This document shows positions 45,076-54,352 of a stretch of 64,000 bases of DNA, piece by piece. Each line of letters begins with the position of its first letter. The stretch's first letter is position 1. The notes below the pieces were generated by a model, which ran no database searches, had not been told where the DNA came from, and saw only the letters and a list, made by a program, of their open reading frames with translations. The position numbers were made by a program, and so were the translations under genes. This DNA comes from Rheinheimera maricola. Its GTDB lineage: Bacteria; Pseudomonadota; Gammaproteobacteria; Enterobacterales; Alteromonadaceae. The stretch spans positions 248,001 to 312,000 of the forward strand of contig NZ_JAERPS020000003.1 in the NCBI RefSeq assembly GCF_016918075.2, read 5' to 3'.

Positions 45076-45118
45076 AGAGCCTGCTGTAAGCCAGAACAAA
45101 AATGAATAAAGGTCATTT

Positions 45119-45733
45119 ATGAACGAACAACAAATCAAAGCGCTAAGCTGGCCCGATAACCAGTTATTACCGGCCATAGTGCAACATGCCATTTCCGGCA
45201 AAGTGCTGATGCAGGGCTATATGAACCCGGAGGCACTTGCGCACACGCTACAAAGCGGCAACGTAACCTTTTACAGCCGCAGCAAACAGCGATTGTGGAC
45301 CAAAGGCGAGAGCTCGGGCCATACCTTACAGCTGGTTAGCGTTGACAGCGACTGCGATGCCGACAGCATTTTAGTGCTGGCATTACCACAGGGCCCAACC
45401 TGCCACGTCGGCACTGAAACCTGCTGGCATGATGACAGTGCTAATAGCCCGCAGCTGGCGTTCTTATACGACTTAGAACAAGTGATTAAGGCACGCGAAG
45501 GCAGCGATCCGGCCAGCAGCTACACCGCCAGCCTGTTTGCCAAAGGCGTAAAACGCATTGCACAAAAAGTCGGCGAAGAAGGCGTCGAATCCGCATTGGC
45601 TGCGATGGCCGGTGACCGGGAAGAACTCGCCAACGAAGCCGCCGATTTAATCTTTCACCTGTTGGTATTACTACGCAGCCAAAAGCTGGAACTGAACGAT
45701 GTAATTAAGGTGCTGCAACAGCGGCATAAGTGA
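45119..45733 (+). CDS. hisI: Bifunctional phosphoribosyl-AMP cyclohydrolase / phosphoribosyl-ATP pyrophosphatase HisIE
   Basis: A 204-residue fusion. The N-terminal cyclohydrolase (about 1-115) has [12 protein letters not shown], the [16 protein letters not shown] motif and metal ligands DSDCDAD and [10 protein letters not shown]. The C-terminal pyrophosphohydrolase (about 118-204) has the MazG-like [15 protein letters not shown] and [16 protein letters not shown] helices. It performs steps 2 and 3 of histidine synthesis. It is the last his gene. Confidence 0.96.
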   Translation: MNEQQIKALSWPDNQLLPAIVQHAISGKVLMQGYMNPEALAHTLQSGNVTFYSRSKQRLWTKGESSGHTLQLVSVDSDCDADSILVLALPQGPTCHVGTETCWHDDSANSPQLAFLYDLEQVIKAREGSDPASSYTASLFAKGVKRIAQKVGEEGVESALAAMAGDREELANEAADLIFHLLVLLRSQKLELNDVIKVLQQRHK

Positions 45734-45820
45734 ACTGGCAGTATTAGTGTACGTTAGAACATGACTTGATTTACAACGGCAGTAGCGCAGTAACGCTTTG
45801 CTAACTACACTTAGCTCGTT

Positions 45821-47518
45821 ATGACAACCAAATCGCCGCATTTGCAGCGCGAGGCAAACCTTATCCAAATGCTGGACCCAATGTCCACCGACTGGAATCA
45901 GGCGTTGCCTGCACCTAATACAACGGTAACCAGTAAACTGGCTGCTGCGTTAGATTTTACCCGCCTAAATACCTTGTTTGAAAATTTCCTGCAGGTGATG
46001 GATATACCCATTGCTTTGCTTGACTTGCAAGGTAAGGTGCTGGCGTCATCGCGCTGGCAACGGGCCTGCATTCAGTTTCATCGGCAGAGTGAACATACCT
46101 TACAGCGCTGTTTAGAGAGTGACCGCGACCTGGCATTACAGCTGGAGCAAGGTAAAAACTATTCTATTTACCGTTGTCGCAATGGCCTGACCGACTGTGC
46201 CACGCCGATTATTCTTGATGGCGAGCATATTGCTAATTTGTTTATCGGCCAGTTTTTACTCAACGAGCCAGATACGGCGTACTTTACTGCACAAGCCAAA
46301 ACTGCCGGCTTTAATACTGAGGACTACCTATCTGCTTTGGCAGAGGTGCCAATTATTGATGAAAGCCGCTTACCTGCAATGCTAAATATGCTGGCGTCAT
46401 TGGCACTGCAAATTACCGAGCTTAGCCTGACCAATAACCGCTATCAGCATAGCTTGCAGCAAACCGAGCTGCAGGTGCAGCAGCGCACGCAAGAGCTGAC
46501 ACTGCAAAACCAAATTTTAAGCCAGATCAGCGAAGGTGCTGAACTAAAAGCCGTGCTGCACAACTTAGTAACGCAGGTGGAACAGCTACACCCGGAAATG
46601 TTGTGCTCCATTTTACTATTGGACGAAGATGGCACAACTTTGCGTCACGGCGCCGCACCATCCTTGCCCGATGCCTATAATCAAGCACTGGATGGCATTG
46701 CTATCGGCGTGGGGGTTGGCTCTTGCGGTACCGCTGCCAGTACCGGTGAAACGGTAATTGTAGCCGACATTAACAGTCATCCATACTGGCAGCCGTACCT
46801 TGCACTGGCAGAACTGGCTAAGGTTAAAGCCTGCTGGTCACAACCGGTAAAAAATGCCCAGGGCAAAGTGTTGGGCACCTTTGCAATTTATCACCACCAT
46901 ATCGCCGAACCCTCTGCTGAGCTGCTGCAGAAGATTAAAACTTATGGCAATTTGGCAGAACTGGCGATTAGCCGCAGCCAAAGCAACGCACAAATTCGCC
47001 GCCTGGCATTTTATGACAGCCTGACCGGCCTGGCTAACCGTCGCTTACTGGAGGAGCACTTACTGCAGGCGATGGCTGCCAGTAAACGTAGCCAGAAGTT
47101 CTGCGGCCTGATGTTCATCGATCTGGACAACTTTAAACCGGTAAATGATCTTTACGGCCATAAAGTAGGCGATACTCTACTGCAAGAAGTAGCCCGCCGG
47201 TTACAAAGCGCTGTGCGCCAGGCCGACACTGTAGCCCGTTTTGGTGGTGATGAATTTATCGTGCTATTGCGCGATATCGACGCTGACGCCCAGCGCAGCA
47301 GACAACATATGCACATTGTTGCCACAAAAATTGCCCAGGAATTATCCCGTCCTTACCCACTCAATGATAACAGCATGCATCAGTGCGCCTGTAGTATAGG
47401 TTTAGTGTTGTTTATCGGAGACACTGACAGTGACGAGTTATTGCGTCAAGCCGATACAGCAATGTATCAGGCGAAAAAGCAAGGACAAAATCGTCCTTGC
47501 TGGTATAGCAAAGCTTAA
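45821..47518 (+). CDS. Diguanylate cyclase with PocR and GAF sensor domains
   Basis: A 565-residue soluble signalling protein. Residues about 40-195 look like a PocR ligand-binding domain (NFLQVMDIPIALLDLQGKV, CLESDRDL, YRCRNGLTDCATPIILDGEH). A coiled coil follows (about 205-235, Gln-rich), then a GAF domain (about 240-385; LHNLVTQVEQLHPEMLCSIL, GSCGTAASTGETVIVADI) and a GGDEF domain (about 400-560) with intact FGGDEF and an inhibitory-site RQAD five residues before it. It should make cyclic di-GMP with product inhibition. The ATG at 45821 lacks a strong ribosome-binding site. Confidence 0.9.
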   Translation: MTTKSPHLQREANLIQMLDPMSTDWNQALPAPNTTVTSKLAAALDFTRLNTLFENFLQVMDIPIALLDLQGKVLASSRWQRACIQFHRQSEHTLQRCLESDRDLALQLEQGKNYSIYRCRNGLTDCATPIILDGEHIANLFIGQFLLNEPDTAYFTAQAKTAGFNTEDYLSALAEVPIIDESRLPAMLNMLASLALQITELSLTNNRYQHSLQQTELQVQQRTQELTLQNQILSQISEGAELKAVLHNLVTQVEQLHPEMLCSILLLDEDGTTLRHGAAPSLPDAYNQALDGIAIGVGVGSCGTAASTGETVIVADINSHPYWQPYLALAELAKVKACWSQPVKNAQGKVLGTFAIYHHHIAEPSAELLQKIKTYGNLAELAISRSQSNAQIRRLAFYDSLTGLANRRLLEEHLLQAMAASKRSQKFCGLMFIDLDNFKPVNDLYGHKVGDTLLQEVARRLQSAVRQADTVARFGGDEFIVLLRDIDADAQRSRQHMHIVATKIAQELSRPYPLNDNSMHQCACSIGLVLFIGDTDSDELLRQADTAMYQAKKQGQNRPCWYSKA

Positions 47519-47679
47519 CCCTCTTCCTCGCCTTACTAAACACCGCAGCTTAGCACTTACCCGTCGCATAAAAATGTAACAGCCTTTGTCTGTCTATTGA
47601 CAAGACCGGCATGGAAACCGACTATAACCGCGGTCTTACGTTTAACACTTCTGTTAACACTAAAATAAAAAGAGTCGCT

Positions 47680-49836
47680 ATGAAAAAATCCATCTTAATG
47701 CTGGCCGTAGCCAGCAGCTTCGCCATGGCCGATGAAGGCATGTGGATGCCGCAACAACTGCCTGACATTGCTACAGAATTAAAAGCCGCCGGTTTAGCGC
47801 TTAACCCAGCCGACTTAACTAAACTCACCGAATTTCCGGCTGCGGCCATTGTCAGTTTGGGCGGTTGTTCTGCCTCGTTTGTGTCGCCAAATGGCCTGGT
47901 TGCCACCAACCATCACTGCGTTTATGGCAGCATTGCACATAATTCCACGCCAGAAAATGATTTACTGGCCAACGGGTTTTTAGCGAAAAGCTTAGCTGAT
48001 GAAGTTGCCGCAGCACCGGGTAGCCGTATTTTCGTTACCAAAGCGGTGGATAACGTAAGCGACAAAGTAATAGATGCCGCTACCGCCAAATTAACCGGCA
48101 AAAAACGCATTGATGCTATTGAAGCCAACCAAAAAGCACTGGTGGCAGAATGTGAAAAAGACGAAGGCCATCGCTGCACCGTTGCGGCTTATTACGGCAG
48201 CCTGGAATTCTACCGTATTAAACAGCTGGAAATTAAAGATGTGCGTTTAGTGCATGCACCGGCTGAAGGAGTAGGCAAATTTGGTGGTGACACCGACAAC
48301 TGGATGTGGCCACGCCACACCGGTGATTACAGCTTCTACCGTGCTTATGTTAGCCCTGAAGGCAAATCGGCTGATTTTAGCTTGGATAACGTGCCTTATA
48401 AGCCAGATTTCCACTTAACGCTGGCTAAAGATGGCGTAAAAGAAGGTGATTTTGTTATGGCACTGGGTTACCCGGGCCGCACTAACCGTCATCGTTTACC
48501 CAGTGAAGTAAGTGATACCTTTGAATGGTCATACCCCAATACGGTAAGCCATTTTAAAAATACGCTAGACATTATTGGCCGCGAAACAGCCAACGACAAA
48601 GACGCTGATTTAAAATACGCCAGCCGCGTTGCTGGCTTAAACAACTATATGAAAAACCGCCAGGGTATGCTGGATAGCTTTGCCGATAGCGATTTTCTGG
48701 CACGTAAAACAGCTGAACACGCAGAATTAACCAGCTGGGTTAACAGCAGCCGCGACAACAAAAAAGCCTATGCTGATGACCTGAAAACTATCGAAAAGCT
48801 GCTAAAACAGCGCCAGGATAAAGACCGTAAAGACTATCTACTCGATAACGCCAAGCCACGCCTATTAACAGTAGCTGGCGCGCTGTACCGCTTAGCAGAG
48901 GAAAGCACCAAACCCGATGCAGAGCGTAAAGCCGGTTTCCAAAGCCGTGATTTACCACGTTACAAAGCCTTTGTTGCCGGTATGGAGCGTAATTTCGCCG
49001 TTAGCGTAGAAAAAGCACTGGATCTGTATAACTTAAGCCGCTACGCCGCTCAGCCGAAAAAACAACGCGATGCTGAGTTTGACAAGGTAATGGGCATTAA
49101 AGATAGCATGACAGAGCAGCAGCTAACAGCGCTTATCGACAACTGGTATATCAATACCAGCTTAGCCGCGCTGGATAAACGTAATGCCCTGTTGGAGATG
49201 ACGCCTGAGCAAATCGCTGCAGTGGACGACAGCTTTGTCAAAGCGGCGGTTGCTCTGCATAAGTGGAACCTCAAGCAAGAAGCGGCAGAAGAAGAGCTGG
49301 CTGGTAAAATTCAACAAGCTTATGCCAGCTATATGCGCGCAAAAATTGCCTTTATGCAGTCTAAAGGTCAGGCGGTTTACCCTGATGCAAACAGCACTCT
49401 TCGCATTACTTACGGTAATGTAAAAGGCCGCGGCCATGGTAACGAAGATGGCAATGCCTGGGCGCCGTTTACCACGCTGCGCGGTATTACCGCTAAAGCG
49501 ACTGGTGAAGGTGAATTTAATGCACCAAACAGCCAGTTAGACGCCATTAAAGCCAAGCAGTATGGCCCGTACAAGGTAGACAACTTAAACTCAGTACCGG
49601 TTAACTTTTTAGCCACACTGGATATTACCGGCGGTAACTCGGGTTCTGCAGTACTTAACAGCAAAGCCGAGCTGGTTGGCCTGGCGTTTGACGGTACGCT
49701 GGATTCCATTATTTCAGATTGGGATTACAACCCAAACAACACCCGCTCTATTCAGGTTGATCACCGTTTTATGCTGTGGCAAATGCAGCTGGATGGCGCT
49801 GATAATCTGTTAAAAGAAATGGGCGTGAAGAATTAG
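47680..49836 (+). CDS. S46-family dipeptidyl peptidase (DPP7-like)
   Basis: A 718-residue periplasmic serine peptidase. A signal peptide (LMLAVASSFAMA) precedes the chymotrypsin-like double barrel with an inserted helical domain (about 290-570). Catalytic His is in LVATNHHCVYG (residues 78-79), the Asp in FGGDTDNWMWPRHTGDY and the Ser654 in TGGNSGSAVLNS. The residue after FD in LVGLAFDGTL is Gly672; in this family Gly there goes with DPP7-type (hydrophobic P1) and Arg with DPP11-type (acidic P1) specificity. I chose the ATG at 47680, just before the signal peptide; the ATG at 47611 adds a non-signal leader. Confidence 0.93.
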   Translation: MKKSILMLAVASSFAMADEGMWMPQQLPDIATELKAAGLALNPADLTKLTEFPAAAIVSLGGCSASFVSPNGLVATNHHCVYGSIAHNSTPENDLLANGFLAKSLADEVAAAPGSRIFVTKAVDNVSDKVIDAATAKLTGKKRIDAIEANQKALVAECEKDEGHRCTVAAYYGSLEFYRIKQLEIKDVRLVHAPAEGVGKFGGDTDNWMWPRHTGDYSFYRAYVSPEGKSADFSLDNVPYKPDFHLTLAKDGVKEGDFVMALGYPGRTNRHRLPSEVSDTFEWSYPNTVSHFKNTLDIIGRETANDKDADLKYASRVAGLNNYMKNRQGMLDSFADSDFLARKTAEHAELTSWVNSSRDNKKAYADDLKTIEKLLKQRQDKDRKDYLLDNAKPRLLTVAGALYRLAEESTKPDAERKAGFQSRDLPRYKAFVAGMERNFAVSVEKALDLYNLSRYAAQPKKQRDAEFDKVMGIKDSMTEQQLTALIDNWYINTSLAALDKRNALLEMTPEQIAAVDDSFVKAAVALHKWNLKQEAAEEELAGKIQQAYASYMRAKIAFMQSKGQAVYPDANSTLRITYGNVKGRGHGNEDGNAWAPFTTLRGITAKATGEGEFNAPNSQLDAIKAKQYGPYKVDNLNSVPVNFLATLDITGGNSGSAVLNSKAELVGLAFDGTLDSIISDWDYNPNNTRSIQVDHRFMLWQMQLDGADNLLKEMGVKN

Positions 49837-49844
49837 CGAGCATA

Positions 49845-49931
49845 GGTTTACTCTACGCCAACCGTTGAACGCATGGATGCGTGAGACGAGCCCCCATGGA
49901 AGGGTTCACGGCGCGTTGGCGTGAGTAGACC
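49845..49931 (+). repeat. Hairpin repeat, copy 3 with terminal inverted repeats
   Basis: Outer arms GGTTTACTCTACGCCAAC (49845-49862) and GTTGGCGTGAGTAGACC (49915-49931) pair with one mismatch and one bulge. Inner hairpin ACGCA-TGGA-TGCGT (49869-49882), then the core at 49888-49913, beginning GAGCCCCCATGG and ending TTCACGGCG. Same layout as copies 1 and 2, 4.8-5 kb away, with unrelated stem sequences. Confidence 0.75.
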
Positions 49932-49952
49932 GGCGTGAGCCTTACACCATAG

Positions 49953-49976
49953 GCCGGCGGTATTGCCGGCTTTTTT
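49953..49976 (+). terminator. Terminator after the S46 peptidase gene
   Basis: GCCGGC (49953-49958) / GCCGGC (49965-49970), 6-nt loop GGTATT, six T residues. Lies between convergent genes and can serve the plus strand. Confidence 0.9.
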
Positions 49977-50403
49977 ATTGATTTTCCAATAACTCTGCCG
50001 CCAGCCGGACAAAGTCTGACGAGGTTAGAATACCTTTTAGCTTATTGTTTTCATCTACCACCGGCATACAACCATGACGGTTTTTAACAAAAAAGCTCGC
50101 CACGTCTTTTAGTGACTGATCAGGCGTAACAGCAGCAAAATCAGTCGCCATCATATCGGCCACTAATTGCTGTTTTTCTTTGCGTTCCAGCGCAGTAGCA
50201 CCGAACTGTGCCATTAAACTCATCACCTTAGCCACCATAATCTTCTGCGTAAGCATGCCAACTAACTCGCCATTTTTTTCAATTACCGGAATATGGCGGA
50301 TATTTTTTTGCCGCATTAAATCATGCGCATCTTTTAAGCTAGCGTCGCGCGTTACACATAAAGGGTCAATGGTCATTAATTCAGCAACAGTGGTAATAGT
50401 CAT
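49975..50403 (-). CDS. CBS-domain pair protein
   Basis: A 142-residue protein made of two CBS motifs (about 8-60 and 82-138), with DPLCVTRDASLKDAHDLMRQ, IRHIPVIEKNGELVGMLT, FAAVTPDQSLKDVASFFVK and HGCMPVVDENNKLKGILTSSDFV. Such pairs bind adenosine nucleotides and act as sensors, but the partner is unknown. It is a single gene, convergent with the S46 peptidase gene. A second protein of the same size and layout is encoded at 54903-55331. Confidence 0.88.
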   Translation of the reverse strand: MTITTVAELMTIDPLCVTRDASLKDAHDLMRQKNIRHIPVIEKNGELVGMLTQKIMVAKVMSLMAQFGATALERKEKQQLVADMMATDFAAVTPDQSLKDVASFFVKNRHGCMPVVDENNKLKGILTSSDFVRLAAELLENQ

Positions 50404-50614
50404 ACATGGCTCCTGTATCCAAGCAGTTTGTTTGTATTAGATATAGCAAAAAGCGCGCTGGCTGCAGCGAACTGGATCAAGTTTTTTGCCGTACGCCGCT
50501 AAAAAGCGCCTGGTTTTGTCTGAGGAAAAAAATATAAATCTGATCTTATTATGCCGCAGTGGCGTTTTTATAGCCGATTGCTAAGCCCTATTATTAACTG
50601 AAAAAGGAAACGCT

Positions 50615-51100
50615 ATGAAACTGTCACACCTTGTCACCGCGTCTTTATTGCTGGGTTCGCTGCTCGTTACCGCTCAGGCTCACAACCACAAAATGAAGGC
50701 AGATATTGTCGATACCGCAGTAGCTGCCGGTAGTTTTTCTACTTTGGTTACGGCCGTAAAGGCTGCTGATCTGGTAGATACATTAAAAAGTGCAGGTCCT
50801 TTTACTGTATTCGCCCCGAACGACGCGGCCTTTGCAAAAATCCCGGCTGCGGATTTAAATGCGCTGGTTGCTGATAAAGCCGCACTGACCAACGTACTGA
50901 CTTACCATGTGGTTGCGGGCAAAGTCATGGCGGCAGATGTGGTGAAGTTAACATCGGCTAAAACCGTGCAGGGCCAGGATTTAGCGATTGAAGTAAAAGA
51001 CGGTAAAGTCTACGTCAATGGCGCACAGGTCATTGCCACCGACATTGAAACCAGCAACGGCGTAATTCATGTGCTGGACTCGGTTGTAATGCCAAAATAA
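50615..51100 (+). CDS. Secreted fasciclin (FAS1) domain protein
   Basis: A 161-residue protein with a signal peptide ([17 protein letters not shown]) and one FAS1 domain. The H1 and H2 family boxes are visible: [17 protein letters not shown] and the end segment [14 protein letters not shown], with [15 protein letters not shown] between them. These domains mediate adhesion or matrix binding. Single gene, divergent from the CBS gene and convergent with rhtA. AAGGAAA precedes the ATG. Confidence 0.9.
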   Translation: MKLSHLVTASLLLGSLLVTAQAHNHKMKADIVDTAVAAGSFSTLVTAVKAADLVDTLKSAGPFTVFAPNDAAFAKIPAADLNALVADKAALTNVLTYHVVAGKVMAADVVKLTSAKTVQGQDLAIEVKDGKVYVNGAQVIATDIETSNGVIHVLDSVVMPK

Positions 51101-51108
51101 GTTAGCTG

Positions 51109-51987
51109 TTATGCCGTCTCAGGCTTACTGGCCTGAGACGACGTCAATGAGCTGCCCAAAGACGCCAGAATAACCAGAATAATCGCCAACCACTGCCATA
51201 GCGTTAACAGTTCGGCCAGAATTAAAAAGCCCGCCATAGCCGCGATTGCTGGCTCCATACTCATAAACACGCTGAAATTTTGCGACGTCATATTTCTAAG
51301 CGCCACCATCTCCAATGAATACGGGATGGCGCTGGATAAAATACCCACTAAGAAGCCCAGCGGTAACACTTCCCAGCTAAGCAGCGCCAGTCCCTGCGTT
51401 ACCGCACCGACTGGCACCAGAACCGCTGCAGCCACTGTCATGCCCAGTGCCACAGTAATACCACCCGAACTTTGGCTATTGGTCTTTTTACCAAATAAAA
51501 TATAACCCGCCCAACAGGCGCCGGCTGCTAATGCCAACATTACTCCCACCGGATCTAATGCATCTACGCCATGCATATCGGGCAACAGCAATAAAATACC
51601 GGCGATGGCAAAACCCACCCAAATCAAATCGCGCTTACGCCGCGAGGAAAATAGCGCCACGGCCAAAGGCCCGGTAAATTCCAGCGCCACACCAATACCC
51701 AACGGAATACGCGCAATAGCCAGATAAAACAGAATATTCATCCCGCCCAAACACAAGCCATACACCGTTATTGCCTGCCAATCACGGCCCTTGGGAAGCG
51801 CGCGCCAGGGCCGGAACACCAGCCATAGTACCAGCGCAGAAAAACCTAACCGCAGTGCCGTGGTGCCTTCAGGGCCAATTAATGGAAAAAGCTGCTTGGC
51901 AATCGAAGCGCCGGACTGAATGGTAATCATCGCCAACAATACGCTGATCACCGCGACAACCAGGCTGCGGTTTATTAATACTGACAT
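51109..51987 (-). CDS. rhtA: EamA-family amino-acid exporter RhtA
   Basis: A 292-residue inner-membrane protein with ten predicted helices in two EamA repeats, close to E. coli RhtA throughout: AMITIQSGASIAKQLFPLIG, ALRLGFSALVLWLVFRPWR, IGVALEFTGPLAVALFSSRR and PYSLEMVAL. RhtA exports threonine and homoserine. I chose the ATG at 51987 (MSVLINRSLVVAV), which fits the family length; upstream codons do not look like a membrane-protein start. The 3' end overlaps a 10-bp perfect hairpin. Confidence 0.88.
   Translation of the reverse strand: MSVLINRSLVVAVISVLLAMITIQSGASIAKQLFPLIGPEGTTALRLGFSALVLWLVFRPWRALPKGRDWQAITVYGLCLGGMNILFYLAIARIPLGIGVALEFTGPLAVALFSSRRKRDLIWVGFAIAGILLLLPDMHGVDALDPVGVMLALAAGACWAGYILFGKKTNSQSSGGITVALGMTVAAAVLVPVGAVTQGLALLSWEVLPLGFLVGILSSAIPYSLEMVALRNMTSQNFSVFMSMEPAIAAMAGFLILAELLTLWQWLAIILVILASLGSSLTSSQASKPETA
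51115..51140. terminator. Perfect 10-bp hairpin overlapping the rhtA 3' end
   Basis: CGTCTCAGGC (51115-51124) / GCCTGAGACG (51131-51140), loop TTACTG, between the convergent fasciclin and rhtA genes. No T run on either side, so the terminator role is uncertain. Confidence 0.45.
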
Positions 51988-52301
51988 AACAATAGAAATC
52001 CGAATGGACGTACAACACATGAAGGCGTTAATTGTAGCCTGCCGCAATGAAAAAAGGTAAGCCGCAGCGCACTGTATTGCGTCACCCGTGCGTTATTCCG
52101 GGGCAAATGTCGGTGAAACAAATTTGGCACATTGCAACCGACTTTAATACTTCAAAAAAATATCATTATCTGGCAATAATTTAACGTCAGATTGTGCATT
52201 AAACCGCTGCAGCAGTCGCTATGGCATGGCAACTGCACCGCATTGTGTTATCGGTATTCGTGCTCAGTTACTTTTTCGTCCTCTGACCCAGGAGCATTAC
52301 T

Positions 52302-53579
52302 ATGACCGGACTACACAATCGCAGCCATCCACTGCGCGATGTTTTGGATAAAGAACTGCAACAACGCACCTTCCCGGCGCTAACGGCGCCGTGCCGCTTG
52401 TGCCAGTTTATGCTAACGGTATCGCCAGCCTCACGTAGCAGCGAGCTGAGCTTGATGCAGCAACTGGCCAGTACACAAGGCAGCCACTTTAGTGAAACCG
52501 ACCATGATATCAATCTGTCACTATTTGGTGGCACACTGCGGTTTGAAAAACATGGCGAGTTTTCCAGCTATGTCTTTATTCAACCGGGTAGCGAAAAGCA
52601 GCTGTTTGATGACCCGCTGGACTTTTTACCCAGCAGAAACTGGCTGGATGATGTTCCCGGCCAGATTTTTCGCGTGGTTCAGTTAAGCGTCGTTACACCA
52701 GCCCAGCTTAAGCTTAATGGCAATATCAACATGCTGTTTAACCCGGATAATTGCATCAGCAGCCTGCTGGCGGGCAACAAGGCGCGTATCTGGACAGATT
52801 TTCAAAAACATGCGGAAGGCGCCGGCCGTATGTTATTGCTGGATCAGGGCTTAAGTCCGGCGGCGCTGGGCCGCTTAGTGCAGCAGCTGTTCGATTTGGG
52901 CAACTATCGCAAACTGTCTTTACTGGGCTGGCCGCTGTCACGTCAGGCGTTAGCTAAGCTAACGGTACTGGAGCAACAGTTGTCGGATATTACTCAGCGC
53001 ATTGAACATAAGAAAAATGATGATGAGCACCTGCTGAACGAGATAACAACTATGGCAGCGCAAACCGAGCACTTAATTGCCGATACCAGCTCGCGCTTGC
53101 AAGCCACTGCCGCGTATTACCAACTTACATTAGATCGGATTAAAAGCCTGGATGAAAACCCGATTGAAGGCTTATTGTCGCTACAGGATTTTACCGAACG
53201 GCGCTTAACACCGGCTTTTCGCACCAGCGAATCAGTGGCATTACGTCAAAATGCGTTATCGGGCCGGTTGGGACGTTCGACCGAGCTCTTGCGTACCCGA
53301 ATTAACCTAAAGCTAGAGCAACAAAACCAACAGTTGCTGGCATCGATGGATAAACGCGCCAAACTGCAATTAAATATGCAGCAAATGGTAGAAAGCTTAT
53401 CGTTAGTCGCCATCAGTTATTACGCGGTGCAGCTCAGCGACAAAGCCATTTATGCACTGGGACACTGGCTGCCACAGCTAGACACCGCATACTGGCAAAG
53501 TATTAGTGTACCGCTGACAATTTTCACGGTATGTCTGGTGCTATTTTGGCTAAACCGGCAGCTACACCGCGACAAATAA
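52302..53579 (+). CDS. DUF3422 membrane-anchored protein
   Basis: A 425-residue protein of the DUF3422 family. The N-terminal half is a globular domain (NRSHPLRDVLDKELQQRTFP, FGGTLRFEKHGEFSSYVFI), the middle is alpha-helical with coiled-coil character (about 220-370), and there are two membrane helices at the end (about 360-385 and 398-418). Function is unknown. ATG preceded by CAGGAG. Single gene, followed after about 60 bp by a transglycosylase gene on the same strand. Confidence 0.88.
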   Translation: MTGLHNRSHPLRDVLDKELQQRTFPALTAPCRLCQFMLTVSPASRSSELSLMQQLASTQGSHFSETDHDINLSLFGGTLRFEKHGEFSSYVFIQPGSEKQLFDDPLDFLPSRNWLDDVPGQIFRVVQLSVVTPAQLKLNGNINMLFNPDNCISSLLAGNKARIWTDFQKHAEGAGRMLLLDQGLSPAALGRLVQQLFDLGNYRKLSLLGWPLSRQALAKLTVLEQQLSDITQRIEHKKNDDEHLLNEITTMAAQTEHLIADTSSRLQATAAYYQLTLDRIKSLDENPIEGLLSLQDFTERRLTPAFRTSESVALRQNALSGRLGRSTELLRTRINLKLEQQNQQLLASMDKRAKLQLNMQQMVESLSLVAISYYAVQLSDKAIYALGHWLPQLDTAYWQSISVPLTIFTVCLVLFWLNRQLHRDK

Positions 53580-53641
53580 TGCGCAGCGCTTGAGAATTCG
53601 CCGGCTAAGTGCTTTACTTGCGATCCGCTGTTATACGTTGG

Positions 53642-54352
53642 ATGGGTAAAGTGCTTCGTAGTGCCGTTATTGTTTTTAGCTGTTTTTGTGCCTGCAGTGC
53701 CGCCAATGCGACGCAGGACGATGCAGCTGCAGCTAAAAAACAGCTGAAACTGGTGCCAGGCCAATCGCTACATAACGTCGCTGTGCCGGCAAAAAAATCT
53801 ACCGCAGCCCAGATAGCCGTATATAAATCGGTGACAAAGGATGGCACAGCGCTGTTTTCCGATCGTAAACCCGTTAACCGCCCCTACCAGGTGGTGCGAT
53901 TTGATTGCTTTGCCTGCGATCCGGTCTCCAATATTAACTGGCATACCGTACCGCTTTACACTAAACCCTATAACCGCATAATTGCCCTGGCCGCAAACGA
54001 GCACCAGCTCGACCCCGCGCTGATCCGTGCTGTGATCCACGCTGAATCTTCGTTCCGGCCACAAGTTATATCGAAAAAAGGCGCTATTGGCTTAATGCAG
54101 TTAATGCCAGAAACTGCAGCGTTTCTCGGCGTACAAGACTCAAGCCAGCCAGAACAAAACATCAGCGCCGGCAGCCGTTATCTGGCGCAACTGCTAAAAC
54201 AACACAACAACGATACACAGCTAGCACTGGCCGCTTACAACGCTGGAGCTAGTAATATAAAGAAATACAACGGCATACCGCCGTTTGCTGAAACCCGGGC
54301 CTATATAGAACGGGTAGCGATTTTACATAAACGCTATCAGCGAGCGGGTTAA
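53642..54352 (+). CDS. Lytic transglycosylase (SLT family) with signal peptide
   Basis: A 236-residue protein. The signal peptide MGKVLRSAVIVFSCFCACSAANA is followed by a 90-residue linker region and a C-terminal SLT domain with the catalytic Glu in AVIHAESSFRPQVISKKG, GAIGLMQLMPETAAFLG, and AYNAGASNIKKYNGIPPFAET. It cleaves peptidoglycan glycan strands. The ATG at 53642 gives a good signal peptide; an earlier GTG at 53609 would add eleven residues ahead of it. Its stop overlaps the stop of a minus-strand remnant. Confidence 0.88.
   Translation: MGKVLRSAVIVFSCFCACSAANATQDDAAAAKKQLKLVPGQSLHNVAVPAKKSTAAQIAVYKSVTKDGTALFSDRKPVNRPYQVVRFDCFACDPVSNINWHTVPLYTKPYNRIIALAANEHQLDPALIRAVIHAESSFRPQVISKKGAIGLMQLMPETAAFLGVQDSSQPEQNISAGSRYLAQLLKQHNNDTQLALAAYNAGASNIKKYNGIPPFAETRAYIERVAILHKRYQRAG

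Larger units (their letters stand above)
44736..45118. other. 383-bp repeat-filled gap inside the his operon
   Basis: Separates hisF from hisI. It consists largely of hairpin repeats (listed separately) in both orientations. Frames crossing it are not protein-like. There is a possible promoter role, but no clear -35/-10 was identified. Confidence 0.75.

Noticed and set aside
44806..45105. 99-codon frame between hisF and hisI, and similar frames on the other strand.
   Set aside because: They run through inverted repeats on both strands, so open frames are a by-product of the repeat structure.
47597..47637. TTGACA followed by TATAAC and an AAGACCG/CGGTCTT inverted repeat before the S46 peptidase gene.
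   Set aside because: The spacing between the hexamers is about 20 nt, too long for a convincing promoter, and the inverted repeat lacks a T tail. Left unassigned.
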